Source: Fulvia fulva
Lineage: Eukaryota > Ascomycota > Dothideomycetes > Mycosphaerellales > Mycosphaerellaceae
Reading direction: 5' to 3'
NCBI RefSeq assembly: GCF_020509005.1
Contig: NC_063022.1
Coordinates: forward strand, 1,736,001 to 1,800,000
DNA length: 64,000 bases
Shown here: piece after piece, positions 1 through 8,860 of the stretch
How positions within the stretch are numbered: the first letter of the stretch is position 1
How the letters are laid out: every line of letters begins with the position of its first letter
Translations under genes and position numbers: made by a program
Notes under the pieces: generated by a model
What the model was told of the DNA's origin: nothing
The model's input: the letters and a program-made list of their open reading frames with translations, nothing else
The model's database searches: none

Positions 1-286
1 ATTGTCTTTGTCTTTAGAAATTGTGCACTGTTCAAGAGAGCTACAGCTAACAAAGACACCGACAAAGTGTCGAAGGTGGGCACACTGCAGCACCTGAATA
101 TTGTACTGGAACAGTGGAAACTGAAGGTAACACATAGAGCACAAGTTAGTCTTGGCATGTACTGATCTTCGCGGTTCCTCCCTTCCGGGGCCTGCTGTAA
201 GGGACGCTTTGGATCTGCCTCCCAGCACCCATATCTCCACACGTTGATGCCCTCAAGATGCCGGAACATTGTTTTGAATGATCTTA
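1..286. other. Intergenic sequence, no gene seen
   Basis: No coding frame, RNA gene or repeat could be supported. CA and TG dinucleotides are normally frequent, so this is not RIP-mutated DNA. It lies 3' of the minus-strand gene at 287-1747 and may hold its 3' untranslated region. Confidence 0.5.
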
Positions 287-1747
287 TCAAGCGGACTTCG
301 TTGGACTCATGGGGTCTGGTGTCCCTTGCTTGGTGCTCAATCTCCATCGGTTCATTCTATCGCGTTGAAAGGGACTGCCCTGTGATCTGATCACGGGTGT
401 TCGTACAGCTGATGATTCGGAGGCAGCAATACCACCGCCAGTGATCTGGGCCTGTTCGTCGGATTGTCGAGTGGGGCTTTGCACTACCGGTGTTGATAGT
501 CCCAGCTCTTGGTATCTTTGACTCAGAGCTTGAAGAAGAAGCTCTGCCTTAGCAATTGCCAGTTTCATATCTCGCATCGAGTAGTCCCCGTATTGCTCGA
601 AGCGTTCTACGCTCGAGTTCGTGAAGGTGAGAAAGTGTCGCTGCATAGTGCTGCTATGCGCTAGCATGGCGTTCGCCAGCTGTCGTTGTACGCTTTTCAA
701 CCCTTCCAGCGTAGAATGGTACACTCTGTCCATGTCATCTCGGCGTGTAAGTTGGTCGATAGCTTGTTGTTCGTCTCCAGTCAGATGTGGTATCGCCTGG
801 CGTTGGGCGAGATCTGGTGAGTCGGAGGCTGGGGCATCAGCGGGTCTTTCGGCCTCGTCATAGCCAGTGAGCAGTGGCTGGAAAAAGTTATCAATGAGGA
901 AGGTCTTCAGTTCCTGCTGATGCTCACATCGATACTTCTGGATCGAAGAGAGTCGGGCGATTTCGGCTTCAAGTTGCACCTGCTCCGTGAGCAGTGTCTC
1001 AAGGCGAGCTGCGAGCAGACCTTGCTCCAGGCGCGATGGGCAAGAACTAATGGCAGATGAGGTTGACCCCTTAACACGCCACTGATCGGTTTTGTTCACG
1101 TTAAGCCGATGTCGGTGGCGTTGCAATTCTTTCTCGCCGGACTCCTTGAGAACGTTGAGATCGAGGCACGCACTCAAACAGTAACATCCTCGAGGTTTGA
1201 GAGCCCAGTCTGGCTCGAAATTAGCGTCGAGGCAGGAGTTGACGTATTGCTGAGCTACAATATAGAGTGCGCGCCATGAAACGAGGCACTCATCCTCGTG
1301 TGTAGCCAGGTCCGCCTCGAAGGTCCTGAGACGTGCCTCCTGCTCTGTCCTTGCCTGTTCTTGGCTGATTATGGCGGTTTGTATTGTCGCGATCTGAGAT
1401 GCGTGATCGCTTGTTGTGTCACCCTGTAGCCGCAGCATGGTGCAGTACTTTCTATCAATCATTTCGGTCAACTCGGAACATTCTTGAGCATGTTGCGCCA
1501 CATCTTCGGACACTGCAGAGCAGTTCTTCACGCTTTGGCATAGCTGTCGTATGAGACCGATGAAAATTTGGCCTTGCTCCAGTGGCGATTTGGGAGGCCC
1601 TCGCGACTGGTGTTGGTGATGTGCTCTTGCTTTGGTTCTGAAAGTTCTATGACTTGGACTAGGGAAAATTTCAGGCTTCTTGATGCTACCTCTCCCAGAA
1701 ATTCGCCTCAACCAACGGCAAAAGCCAGTTCGTGGTATGCAGTCCAT
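287..1747 (-). CDS. Hypothetical coiled-coil protein, 486 residues
   Basis: I do not recognise the family and propose no enzymatic role. The frame is open for 486 codons on the minus strand in non-RIPed DNA. About residues 60-160 and 235-290 are rich in Glu, Gln, Leu and Arg with heptad-like spacing, suggesting two coiled-coil stretches; a third helical, Gln/Leu-rich part lies near residues 325-420. The N-terminal 55 residues are basic and rich in Ser, Pro, His and Arg, and the C-terminal 60 residues are Ser/Thr/Pro/Gln-rich, so both ends look disordered. No signal peptide or membrane segment is evident. The central part around residues 180-225 is less regular and could include a short intron read through in frame. 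The start is the first ATG of the open frame; an upstream exon is possible. The layout would fit a structural or nuclear scaffold-type protein, but that is inference only. Confidence 0.55.
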   Translation of the reverse strand: MDCIPRTGFCRWLRRISGRGSIKKPEIFPSPSHRTFRTKARAHHQHQSRGPPKSPLEQGQIFIGLIRQLCQSVKNCSAVSEDVAQHAQECSELTEMIDRKYCTMLRLQGDTTSDHASQIATIQTAIISQEQARTEQEARLRTFEADLATHEDECLVSWRALYIVAQQYVNSCLDANFEPDWALKPRGCYCLSACLDLNVLKESGEKELQRHRHRLNVNKTDQWRVKGSTSSAISSCPSRLEQGLLAARLETLLTEQVQLEAEIARLSSIQKYRCEHQQELKTFLIDNFFQPLLTGYDEAERPADAPASDSPDLAQRQAIPHLTGDEQQAIDQLTRRDDMDRVYHSTLEGLKSVQRQLANAMLAHSSTMQRHFLTFTNSSVERFEQYGDYSMRDMKLAIAKAELLLQALSQRYQELGLSTPVVQSPTRQSDEQAQITGGGIAASESSAVRTPVIRSQGSPFQRDRMNRWRLSTKQGTPDPMSPTKSA

Positions 1748-2354
1748 GAACGATGTGCAACTTGATGGTCAATGGTTCGCATCGTGCAAACGAAAAGTTC
1801 GACTGGGAAACAGTCCGCCTTCGTGCTGCGTCCATCAGGCCTTTGTTCATATGCACATTTCCGGCCAGAGCAAGCGTTTCGCGGAACACAAAGAAGTGTT
1901 GTAAGCACCCGCAAAAATGGTTGGTCGAGCATATACGACAGGTCTATCGGTATTGAGACAGGCCTCTGCTGGTGAGTAAGACATGTCACAGCCTCAGGTT
2001 CAGCTGGAGGCATCTGGGTGCACACCGATGTAAGGAACGCTCGACTAGCACACTATGAGGCCTGATGACTCATCACCAGTCGAGGAAGGACTGCACCTGC
2101 TGGTGAGCGCGAAGCGCTAAGAGAGTGTATCAGCTGTTGACTCGGCATGTGTTGTCATGCCCTTGACGATTTCTCATTCGACATGCGCCGCATTTGCATC
2201 GCTGTCGTGACAAGCTGTCGACTCGCACTCGGGTTCAGCGGATCAGCAGCGTTTAACTCCTCGTGCAGTGAATGAGTGTGCATGGACCAAGCTTCTTAGC
2301 GCGAGAGCACCGGGGCTCCGCTGCTTAAATACCCATTACACGCAGGCCAGGTTT
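1748..2354. other. Intergenic sequence, nothing assigned
   Basis: Only short overlapping open frames of about 60-105 codons occur here on both strands; none shows a recognisable motif. Base composition is that of ordinary single-copy DNA with no RIP signature. It would contain the promoter of the minus-strand gene ending at 1747. Confidence 0.4.
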
Positions 2355-2831
2355 ATGACGCAGCCAACATCACAGAAGGAACCAGGCAAGAAAGTCGATC
2401 TGCACAATGGCGTCGCAGAGTTCGTCAGTATGGCCTCGGTAGCTCCAGGCCACGGCACAAATCACTTCAGCCGCATCAGCAGTCGCATCAGCAACAACCT
2501 CACTCAATGTACTTCTCGCGCAAAGGACCATCTTGCACCGCACGGTACGGACCGAACTCAACCAGGCAGCTGAGTCCAACCCGACAAGAAGTACCGTGGA
2601 GGAAATGGAGTCGTGAAGAAGGATGGTAGGGGTGGCCGCGCAGGAAAGCGATACGGCAAAAACAAGAACAAGTTCTCCTCCATGCAGCAGTCCTTGTACG
2701 GAGGACATAGTCGGTGTTCCCAACAAGGGACCGACCACGATACCATGACTGACAGCCGCTTCGGTGGCCCCAAGTCGATCGGCTCAAGAATTCCACGTCC
2801 CGTGGACTACGGACCTCCCGATGAGGCATGA
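2355..2831 (+). CDS. Possible small gene, one in-frame stop or a missed intron
   Basis: From the ATG at 2355 a frame runs for 72 codons to a TGA at 2571-2573 and then continues in the same frame, with no further stop, for 86 more codons to 2831. The second part is strongly basic and Gly-rich (Lys/Arg/Gly around 2590-2680) and then rich in Gln, Ser and Pro. One interrupted frame of this length could be a gene with an unrecognised intron over the TGA, a young pseudogene, or chance. The same frame is open upstream to another ATG at 2268. No known domain was recognised. Confidence 0.22.
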
Positions 2832-3163
2832 CTGGCCTTGGCTGGGATTCCAAGATGAGCCAATGATCGAGTATCTCGCGTGTTTGACGGCATGATGATG
2901 GACAATACTTTGCTAGAGGTTGGGGCGCATTCTCTGGCTGCTGACGTCAAACTGAGGGACTGACTGTACAATGGTTTGCATGGTTGATGGAACATTCTGA
3001 GAGGCGCGGAGCATGGCGTTATGTTTATCGTTGCATCGCATGGCGAGCTTGGCGTTTGTGAGGAAAGTATAGAAGGTGGTCGTCCAATCGGATTGCCGCG
3101 TTATTCTGTACATCCTTGGGAGCATAGTTCTTCCCAATGGTGTAGCTCATCTAATGTATAGCG
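2832..3163. other. Intergenic sequence, nothing assigned
   Basis: Short non-RIPed spacer 3' of the broken nuclease gene. I see no convincing coding frame or repeat. Confidence 0.4.
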
Positions 3164-3601
3164 TTAATGCTTGCAATTGTACCCAACAGCCTCCCTCCTC
3201 ATCTGCGCTCGGCTCATCGGTGCAAGCGGCAGGAGATAGCCGCCAGTCAAGTCTTCGCTCTGCGTCATCCCTCCATGCACCATCCTCTTCTTCTTCGCAT
3301 CCTGGTTCGCTGCAATGGCATCCAACCACTTGGCAAGCCAGTAGCCACCCTTTGCGATTTGAAGCTCAATGGTATCGATAGCACTGTTGTAGTAGGTCGG
3401 GTACAAGTCTCCACTCTCGAGAATATCAGCACCATCTGGCATAACAATCAAGCAGACGTATTGATTGGAATCAGTCGCCCAAGAAAGGGCAGAGTTCTTG
3501 GCATCGCTAATGTCCAGACCGGAAATCCAACTCGGCTTTTGATCCTCGTAGTTGCCGCTGTCGATCTCCTTGACTAGGTCATTCGCCCATTCCTGAGCGT
3601 A

Positions 3602-3667
3602 GCCGTGTCGGTCCCCATGCACCCGCGAAGCGGGTGTTGGACAACCCAGTGATATTGGACACCTCAA
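3602..3667 (+). repeat. Left terminal inverted repeat of the Fot1/Pogo element
   Basis: These 66 bases are the exact reverse complement of 5434-5499. Inside lies a short hairpin at 3620-3636, with CACCCGC paired to GCGGGTG around a GAA loop; the mirror copy is at 5465-5481. Such inner symmetry may be part of the transposase binding site. Confidence 0.95.
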
Positions 3668-3724
3668 TAAAACCACGCTTTCTAACACGCGTATCTTCCA
3701 TTCAACACGCGTTATCTCATCAAT

Positions 3725-5410
3725 ATGGTTGCTTCCATCTATCGTGAAGGAGAGGAGCTCATCAGTGAGGCCGTGCAGTGGTACTGCGGCGCGTCAAATC
3801 CAGGTCCTGTCAAGCAGGTAGCCGCCAACTGGGGTGTCGATTACCAACGCTTCAGAAGACGACTTCTCGGTCACAACTCACGCAGCACACGGCCGCGTAC
3901 GCACACGGTGTTGACAGACGATCAAGAAGCTGTTCTTGCATCCTACTTGAGGAGGTGTGACAAGATAGGCGTATCCGCGCGACTCCGGATGGTCCAGATC
4001 AGCGCAAATTCGATCCTTAAGCGATACCATACTGGACCTAGATCACCTCCAATTGTGAGCTCGAAGTGGCCACAACGATGGCTCAATCGACATCCAGAAT
4101 GGAAGAAGGTGAAGCAACAACCATTGGAAGCAGCAAGAGCAGCGGCATGGGATATTGGTGACCTTGAATGGTGGTACAGCAAGCTGTGGGAGACCGGTCA
4201 AGAGCATGGCATATTGCCTGAGGACATGTGGAATATGGACGAGACTGGCTTCCGCATTGGTGTTGCGAAGAACCAGTACGTTCTTACGCAATATCCGAAG
4301 AGGAAGAACTTCCTTCCTACTGCTAACAACCGTGAGAGCTGTACGGATGTTGTTGCTGTCTCAGCAGCTGGGCATGTGATTCCAGCCTTCCTCATCTTGA
4401 TAGGGAAGATGCACCTGAATACGTGGTACCAACACCTTGAAGACGACACGGTTGTGGGTGTTAGTGATTCTGGATACACGAATGACCTGCTTACACTGGA
4501 ATGGCTGCGACATTTCAACGAGCACTCTGCGAAGACACAGCGAGGTGCATACAGGCTGCTGTTGATGGATGGGTACGGCTCTCACTTCACGATTGAATTC
4601 ATTGAATATTGTGACGAGCATCTGATAATCCCCTTTGCACTGCCAGCCCATACAACACACTTTCTACAGCCCTTAGATGTGGTCGTATTCCAGCCTTACA
4701 AGCACTGGCACGCAGAGGCTGTGGATTCAGCTTCTCGCTATGGTTGCAGCGACTACAACAAGCTCGAGTTCTTACATGACTTCGAGGCCTTCAGAAGGCA
4801 AGCAATGAAGCCAACAACCATCATAAGCGGCTTCGAGAAGTGTGGTATTTACCCCTTCAATCCGGAGCCAATATTGGCTCGTGCAAGGCAAGACCTAGCT
4901 GCTCTTCGATCGAATAAACGAGTCTCAACACCGGAGCCGATTGTCAACGATAAGCAGCTTCCAACAACAGTGAGGACCTTCGGTCGATACACTGCTGCGC
5001 TTATAGCTGATCTATTGATAGATGAGTCTATTAAGCAGCGACTGGAGCCACTCTTCCGTGGAGCCCAGATTGCTGTCGTTGAGGGCACCGAAGCAGTAAC
5101 TGAATTGAACAACACCACGGTCCGCCAGAACGCTCGCAATGCTCGCAACACTCAGAAGAGACAACACCTTCAGCGTGGAGGTGTCATGAACGCTATCAAC
5201 GCAAGAGCTGCTATACAAGAACGTGAAGAGAACACAGTAAAGCAGCTTGAAGCCCAGCTAGCACGTGAAGGAATAGGTGAATTGAGACACCGGATAAGCA
5301 AGATTATGAGCTATATCAAGGGGACATACAACAGACCTGCTTATCCAGTGGAGAGACGGAAGATTATGCCAATATGGCTTGCCTGTATGGACGATATAGC
5401 CAATAGATAG
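3725..5410 (+). CDS. Fot1/Pogo-type DDE transposase, 561 residues
   Basis: This is the transposase of the element at 3602-5499. The N-terminal 60 residues fit a Psq/Pogo-like helix-turn-helix (start MVASIYREGEEL, then VKQVAANWGV), and residues 65-135 fit a CENP-B-type second DNA-binding helix-turn-helix ending near RWLNRHPEWKK. The catalytic core has Asp172 in NMDETGF, Asp282 in LLMDGYGSH and Asp318 in FLQPLDVVVF, giving 35 residues between the last two, a DD35D triad. After FEKCGIYPFNPE the C-terminal 170 residues are charged and probably coiled. The length matches fungal Fot1/Tan1-like transposases of about 500-560 residues. The start is the first ATG, 57 bp inside the left inverted repeat; the stop is 23 bp before the right one. 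No frameshift or internal stop is present. Confidence 0.96.
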   Translation: MVASIYREGEELISEAVQWYCGASNPGPVKQVAANWGVDYQRFRRRLLGHNSRSTRPRTHTVLTDDQEAVLASYLRRCDKIGVSARLRMVQISANSILKRYHTGPRSPPIVSSKWPQRWLNRHPEWKKVKQQPLEAARAAAWDIGDLEWWYSKLWETGQEHGILPEDMWNMDETGFRIGVAKNQYVLTQYPKRKNFLPTANNRESCTDVVAVSAAGHVIPAFLILIGKMHLNTWYQHLEDDTVVGVSDSGYTNDLLTLEWLRHFNEHSAKTQRGAYRLLLMDGYGSHFTIEFIEYCDEHLIIPFALPAHTTHFLQPLDVVVFQPYKHWHAEAVDSASRYGCSDYNKLEFLHDFEAFRRQAMKPTTIISGFEKCGIYPFNPEPILARARQDLAALRSNKRVSTPEPIVNDKQLPTTVRTFGRYTAALIADLLIDESIKQRLEPLFRGAQIAVVEGTEAVTELNNTTVRQNARNARNTQKRQHLQRGGVMNAINARAAIQEREENTVKQLEAQLAREGIGELRHRISKIMSYIKGTYNRPAYPVERRKIMPIWLACMDDIANR

Positions 5411-5433
5411 TTGAATATACCTCATTGATATCG

Positions 5434-5499
5434 TTGAGGTGTCCAATATCACTGGGTTGTCCAACACCCGCTTCGCGGGTGCATGGGGACCGACACGGC
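5434..5499 (-). repeat. Right terminal inverted repeat of the Fot1/Pogo element
   Basis: Exact reverse complement of 3602-3667. The outer edge abuts the TA at 5500-5501 and, read on the minus strand, its first base completes the TAG that ends the N-terminal nuclease fragment. Confidence 0.95.
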
Positions 5500-6121
5500 T
5501 AAGTCAAGCTATAGCCTCCACGGAGCTTCTCCGGCATGTTCGTGTCCCAAATGTGGTGCAGATTGGTGTCTGTGTCGTCAAAGGTAACATCGACATCATT
5601 GCCGCCCACTTCGTACGCTTCGTCATGGAGTGGTTGAGTGCTGTCCCCGAGAAAGTGGACCAGGAACTTCAGAGCCACATTGACTTCCTCATCTGGCAAC
5701 TCAGCGGATTGCACCCTTGTGGTGTAATTGGCGATAGCAGAGACGGAGCATCCCTGGGTGCCACAGTCGCGGTCATAGTCGACACTGCAGCTTGATGGTG
5801 GGTTATCCTCGGCATCGATGTAGTGGAAGGGAGCGGAGAATGCTCCTGCAGCAGTGTATCGGTAGCTGTCAGCCCAGGTGGCAACGCTTGCAAGATAGCT
5901 AGTTGTATTATCGTTGAGGATATCCTGGGCCCAAGTCTTGGTGTGCGATTTTACATAGTGCGAGGCAATGTATGCCACGGTTTCGTGTCCGAGTGAGCCC
6001 CAAGCATATGCCGACGGGGCGATGGCCAGAAGAGTAAGTGGTAGTGATAACATGTTGTTGATGAACATTCACTCAAGGTTGAGCTACCATCAAGGTGCTG
6101 GAAGATGCAGCTAAGTCAGGA

Positions 6122-6129
6122 TTTATATC
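6122..6129 (-). promoter_or_regulatory. Possible TATA box of the nuclease gene
   Basis: On the minus strand this reads GATATAAA, about 55 bp upstream of the nuclease ATG at 6068, a plausible core promoter distance for a fungal secreted enzyme gene. It is a sequence match only. Confidence 0.35.
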
Positions 6130-7133
6130 TGTCCGATGCCAGACGACTCGCCTAGGACCAGAGGCGAAGAGCGTCAAAGCCAGCCAACTTCAGCGTGGCT
6201 CCTGAGGCTTGTGCATGATAAGGCATGCAAGAGGCGGCGCTGTGTCCAGATGCAGAAGGTCATTTAGATTCGATGAGAGTGATCGACAAGCTGTCCAGCC
6301 AATGAGCTTGGCACACAGCTCCGCGCTTGGCCGCACCTGAGACGGTGCCCTGGGAATTCGGAAGGGCTGCAGCTGGTGTGTAGCACATGTTTCTCAGCAA
6401 CATTCTGACAGGCTGTGTCCTGTGCTGAATATAACACCCCGTTCAGACCAGTCATTCACGCCGTCGGGTTGGTGTACTGCCAGTCTGCTTGTACTGCTCC
6501 TTCAAGGCTTAGCAAAGCTTGAATGGCGCCTTCAAGGCATGGTCGTTAGCTTTATCGGACGACCAACGTGAGGTATTTGCAGCTTGAGCGTCGTATCGGT
6601 GGCCATAGTGCATGTGCTGTTGTCACCAAGTGCTTTGGTCCATGGCGGTGTCTGGTCATGTCGAACAGTCCACCTTCCGGGTGTAGCGACCAGCTTAAGT
6701 ATTCCAATACCTAGGCTCGTCCACCCAGCGGGACAAGGTGACTGCACCGCCAGTGTGAGTCGACCTTGTCTGTCACTCCATTTCCTTTGCAGCAAGATCG
6801 TCCGGTCCCGGGCGTAATGTCTCGGCCGCGACCATCGATTGGAGGTATCCAGTCTGATCAACAAGCAAGTCATTCTCCAAGGTTTGCAATCAAGCCTTGT
6901 CACAAGCAAGCAAGTTGGAAGCCTATAGCTTGGTCAGTATTTTCAAACAATCAAGCGGTGTTTTCTCCTTCGTTTGCAAGCCTTGTGAGCATGTCTGTGT
7001 CGTTTTATAAGGTGTTGTTAATGATATTCAAGGTCATGTCGATCTAAGAAGGTAGAATTCTAGGAAGTGCGGACCTATCTCTAAGCCAATCGGATCACGT
7101 ACCGACGGTCACGTGCTTTTCCGCTTCAGTTTT
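6130..7133. other. Intergenic sequence, no gene seen
   Basis: About 1 kb of non-RIPed DNA between the nuclease promoter and the first retroelement LTR. Short open frames of 60-125 codons occur on both strands but none has a recognisable motif. It is the last clearly single-copy sequence before the retroelement nest. Confidence 0.45.
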
Positions 7134-7243
7134 TGTGACGTTCTTATCCGAACACACCGCCGGCTTGGCGCTCAGCTTTGTATTTAGAGTTTTCTCAGGA
7201 AGCTTTTCTATATCTCAGATTCATACTCGCTAAGGTTCTTACA
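7134..7243 (+). repeat. Left LTR of the Ty3/gypsy element, not RIPed
   Basis: 110 bp beginning TGTGACGTTC and ending GGTTCTTACA. It aligns without gaps to 22754-22863. Nearly every difference is CA to TA or TG to TA in the right copy, for example CACACCG against CATACCG, TTGGCG against TTAGCG and CTCAGC against CTTAGC, while CG pairs are unchanged. The left copy therefore shows the pre-RIP state. Confidence 0.85.
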
Positions 7244-7370
7244 TCTAGTAGCTTCCCTTCCTTTTAGCCTTTCTATCAGGTTGAATTAGCCTATAAGTAA
7301 ATCTCTTAAGCTATAAGTCTCTAACTTACGCCTTAGTCGGACCTTAGTACTAAAGCTAAGCGAGGTAACC

Positions 7371-7725
7371 TGTTACGGATCGGTTTGGGGAAGCTCCAGC
7401 CAACCAATCGATGCCTAGACACTAGTGGGAGAATCCGAAACTGATCAGCTTAGAGACCTTGGCAACTGAGCGCTCAGTCTGATCAGTATGACTCAGTGAT
7501 CAGTCTGATCAGTATGCTCAGTGATCAGTCTGATCAGTTTGATCAGTTACGCCAAGACACGGCACTATATAGACGACGCTCTTTTGCAAGTAGATAGGAG
7601 CCTCGTGCTCAACTCATTTCAAGTATACACCATATACTGTTTGGGACCACTACCTTCTCAACGAGTCAGAGACATCATTGCAAAGATCCAAGCCCGGTTG
7701 GGATAACGTACAGCGGTTCCTAACA
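7371..7725 (+). repeat. Left LTR of the small gag-only element (copy 1)
   Basis: 355 bp. The U3-like part holds seven TGATCA palindromes and a TATA-like TATATAG at 7566-7572. It differs from the other three LTR copies in the window by T at 7451 where they have C, a CpA to TpA change. Confidence 0.93.
7442..7545 (+). promoter_or_regulatory. Cluster of seven TGATCA palindromes in the LTR
   Basis: TGATCA occurs at 7442, 7480, 7497, 7506, 7522, 7531 and 7540, mostly within the longer palindrome CTGATCAG and in an imperfect repeat unit of about 25 bp (CAGTCTGATCAGTATG). The cluster lies just upstream of a TATA-like sequence, so a role as a tandem activator-binding or antisense promoter region is plausible but is inference. 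It recurs in all four LTR copies (9603-9706, 37222-37325, 39383-39486). Confidence 0.55.
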
Positions 7726-7751
7726 ACTTTGAGCACCACCACCAGGGCCCT

Positions 7752-8753
7752 TTGTATATGTCTGGGAGAGACGCTACCCGGAGTCCGTCACGACAACAGC
7801 CACAGTCAACTGGCATCACGGAACGAATGAGCGAAATGTCGATTACTGGAAGCGGAAAACGATCAACACCCTCTGCAAGCTCGAACAGCATGCACGAGTT
7901 CACCAAGGCACCTAAGGTGTCACCACCGGAGACGTTCGATGGGACACAAGGGAAGCTGGAGGCTTTTCAGCTGCAGGTTCAGCTGTACCTCTACTTCAAC
8001 GCCCAACAGTTTAATGGCGAGGCCTCTAAGGTCTTGTACGCCGCATCCTTCCTAAGGGGCAGGGCAGCCCGGGGATTCAGACCATACCTCAAAGACTGGC
8101 TCAACAACCAGGACGAAGGAGACAACCCGAAGACAGAAACCCGGAAGATATTTGCCGACTACGATGAGTTCGAGATCAAACTGAATGATCTCTACGGGAT
8201 ACCTAACGAGGAGGTTCATGCCGACCGACATATCCGACAACTCCGACAAAACACCTCAGTCGCCGTATACGCCTCTGAGTTCCAAGGATATGCCGCCGAC
8301 CTCGAGTGGAACGACGCAGCGTTTCGTTCCCAGTTCTACCTAGGCTTGAAGGACAACGTCAAAGCCGAATTATCTCGAAACTCCAGTCTCACCAGCTTGG
8401 CCGCGATGGTCAAGGCTGCAAAGGAAATCGACGAGAGACTCCAGGAATTGAAGTACGACCGATTCGTACAGCCTGGATTCCAGAGACCCGCGAGAGGCGG
8501 AAGAGGGGGCTTCAAGGCCAGAAGTCACGACCCTGATTATGGAGATCCAATGGAACTCGACGCCACGGAAAGGCGCGGACGAAGCAAGCAGTTAACAAGA
8601 GATCTAACTTGCTATGCATGTGGAAAGAAAGGCCACTATGCTAGAGACTGTCCAAAGAAGAATGTTGTCAGCCGCGAGTTCAATGCGATGGATCGGGCGA
8701 CAGCGACAAAGACGTACCAGGAATGCGAGGATTTCTTCTCGAAATCTGCCTAG
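7752..8753 (+). CDS. Gag protein of the small LTR element, 333 residues
   Basis: A retrotransposon Gag (capsid-type) protein that would package element RNA in cytoplasmic particles. Residues 1-50 are Ser/Arg-rich. About residues 55-190 fit the retrotransposon gag domain (PPETFDGTQGKLEAF, then a helical region up to FYLGLKDNVKAEL). An Arg/Gly-rich stretch (ARGGRGGFKAR) precedes one CCHC zinc knuckle, CYACGKKGHYARDC, at residues 287-300. The frame is complete, free of RIP-type stops, and ends 778 bp before the right LTR with no pol behind it. The start ATG lies 26 bp inside the left LTR boundary; it is the only one that includes the whole gag domain. An identical copy lies at 37532-38533. Confidence 0.92.
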   Translation: MYMSGRDATRSPSRQQPQSTGITERMSEMSITGSGKRSTPSASSNSMHEFTKAPKVSPPETFDGTQGKLEAFQLQVQLYLYFNAQQFNGEASKVLYAASFLRGRAARGFRPYLKDWLNNQDEGDNPKTETRKIFADYDEFEIKLNDLYGIPNEEVHADRHIRQLRQNTSVAVYASEFQGYAADLEWNDAAFRSQFYLGLKDNVKAELSRNSSLTSLAAMVKAAKEIDERLQELKYDRFVQPGFQRPARGGRGGFKARSHDPDYGDPMELDATERRGRSKQLTRDLTCYACGKKGHYARDCPKKNVVSREFNAMDRATATKTYQECEDFFSKSA

Positions 8754-8860
8754 CAGAAACGACCTGACGACAAAGGCATCAAACAGCGGCTTCTTGATTT
8801 GATGACCTAGGACACAGAAGTCAACAACAGCAACGGATAAAAGACTACTGGAACAATAAC

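Larger units (their letters stand above)
3602..5499 (+). mobile_element. Intact Fot1/Pogo-type (Tc1/mariner superfamily) DNA transposon
   Basis: The element is 1,898 bp with perfect 66-bp terminal inverted repeats at 3602-3667 and 5434-5499, each beginning GCCGTGTCGG. It is flanked by TA (3600-3601 and 5500-5501), the target duplication of Tc1/mariner elements. It carries one uninterrupted transposase gene in the same orientation. There is no sign of RIP. It lies inside the minus-strand S1/P1 nuclease gene, between the codon for Thr189 and the following Tyr codon. Perfect inverted repeats and an intact gene suggest recent arrival and possible activity; activity itself is inference. Confidence 0.96.
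3164..6068 (-). pseudogene. S1/P1-type secreted zinc nuclease, split by a transposon
   Basis: S1/P1 nucleases are secreted trinuclear-zinc enzymes that cut single-stranded DNA and RNA and remove 3'-phosphate from 3'-mononucleotides. The N-terminal part (6068 down to 5502, 189 codons) starts with a hydrophobic signal peptide of 22 residues ending in Ala before Trp23; in this family the mature N-terminal Trp itself binds zinc. Counting Trp23 as 1, the ligands Trp1, His6, Asp45, His60, His116, Asp120, His126, His149 and Asp153 of mature nuclease P1 are all present at the same numbers. A TAG stop formed at the transposon border ends this part. The C-terminal part (3601 down to 3164, about 145 codons) resumes in the same frame on the far side of the element and carries the conserved C-terminal Trp-rich and ILESGDLYP-like stretch, then about 45 extra basic residues. 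Total about 334 residues, in the family's range. The gene is not RIPed and the only break seen is the insertion, so it is a recent loss. Confidence 0.93.

Noticed and set aside
621..863. Plus-strand frame of 80 codons
   Set aside because: Shadow of the minus-strand gene at 287-1747.
2370..2853. Minus-strand frames of 117-122 codons
   Set aside because: They overlap each other and the plus-strand frame; Cys/Ser-rich composition without a recognisable pattern.
3164..3688. A 174-codon independent gene starting MLESVVLL
   Set aside because: Its first residues come from the transposon's inverted repeat; the rest is the C-terminal part of the split nuclease.
6264..7047. Short frames on both strands in the spacer before the first LTR
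   Set aside because: None exceeds 125 codons, none has a motif, and they overlap each other on both strands.
7442..7545. Possible CRISPR-like or satellite array
   Set aside because: The units are short palindromes with irregular spacing and no unique spacers, in a eukaryotic LTR.
7521..7706. 61-codon frame starting MISLISLISYAK in the LTR (also at 9682, 37301, 39462)
   Set aside because: The repeated Ile-Ser-Leu start is just translation of the TGATCA palindrome array; it lies wholly inside the LTR and has no coding features.
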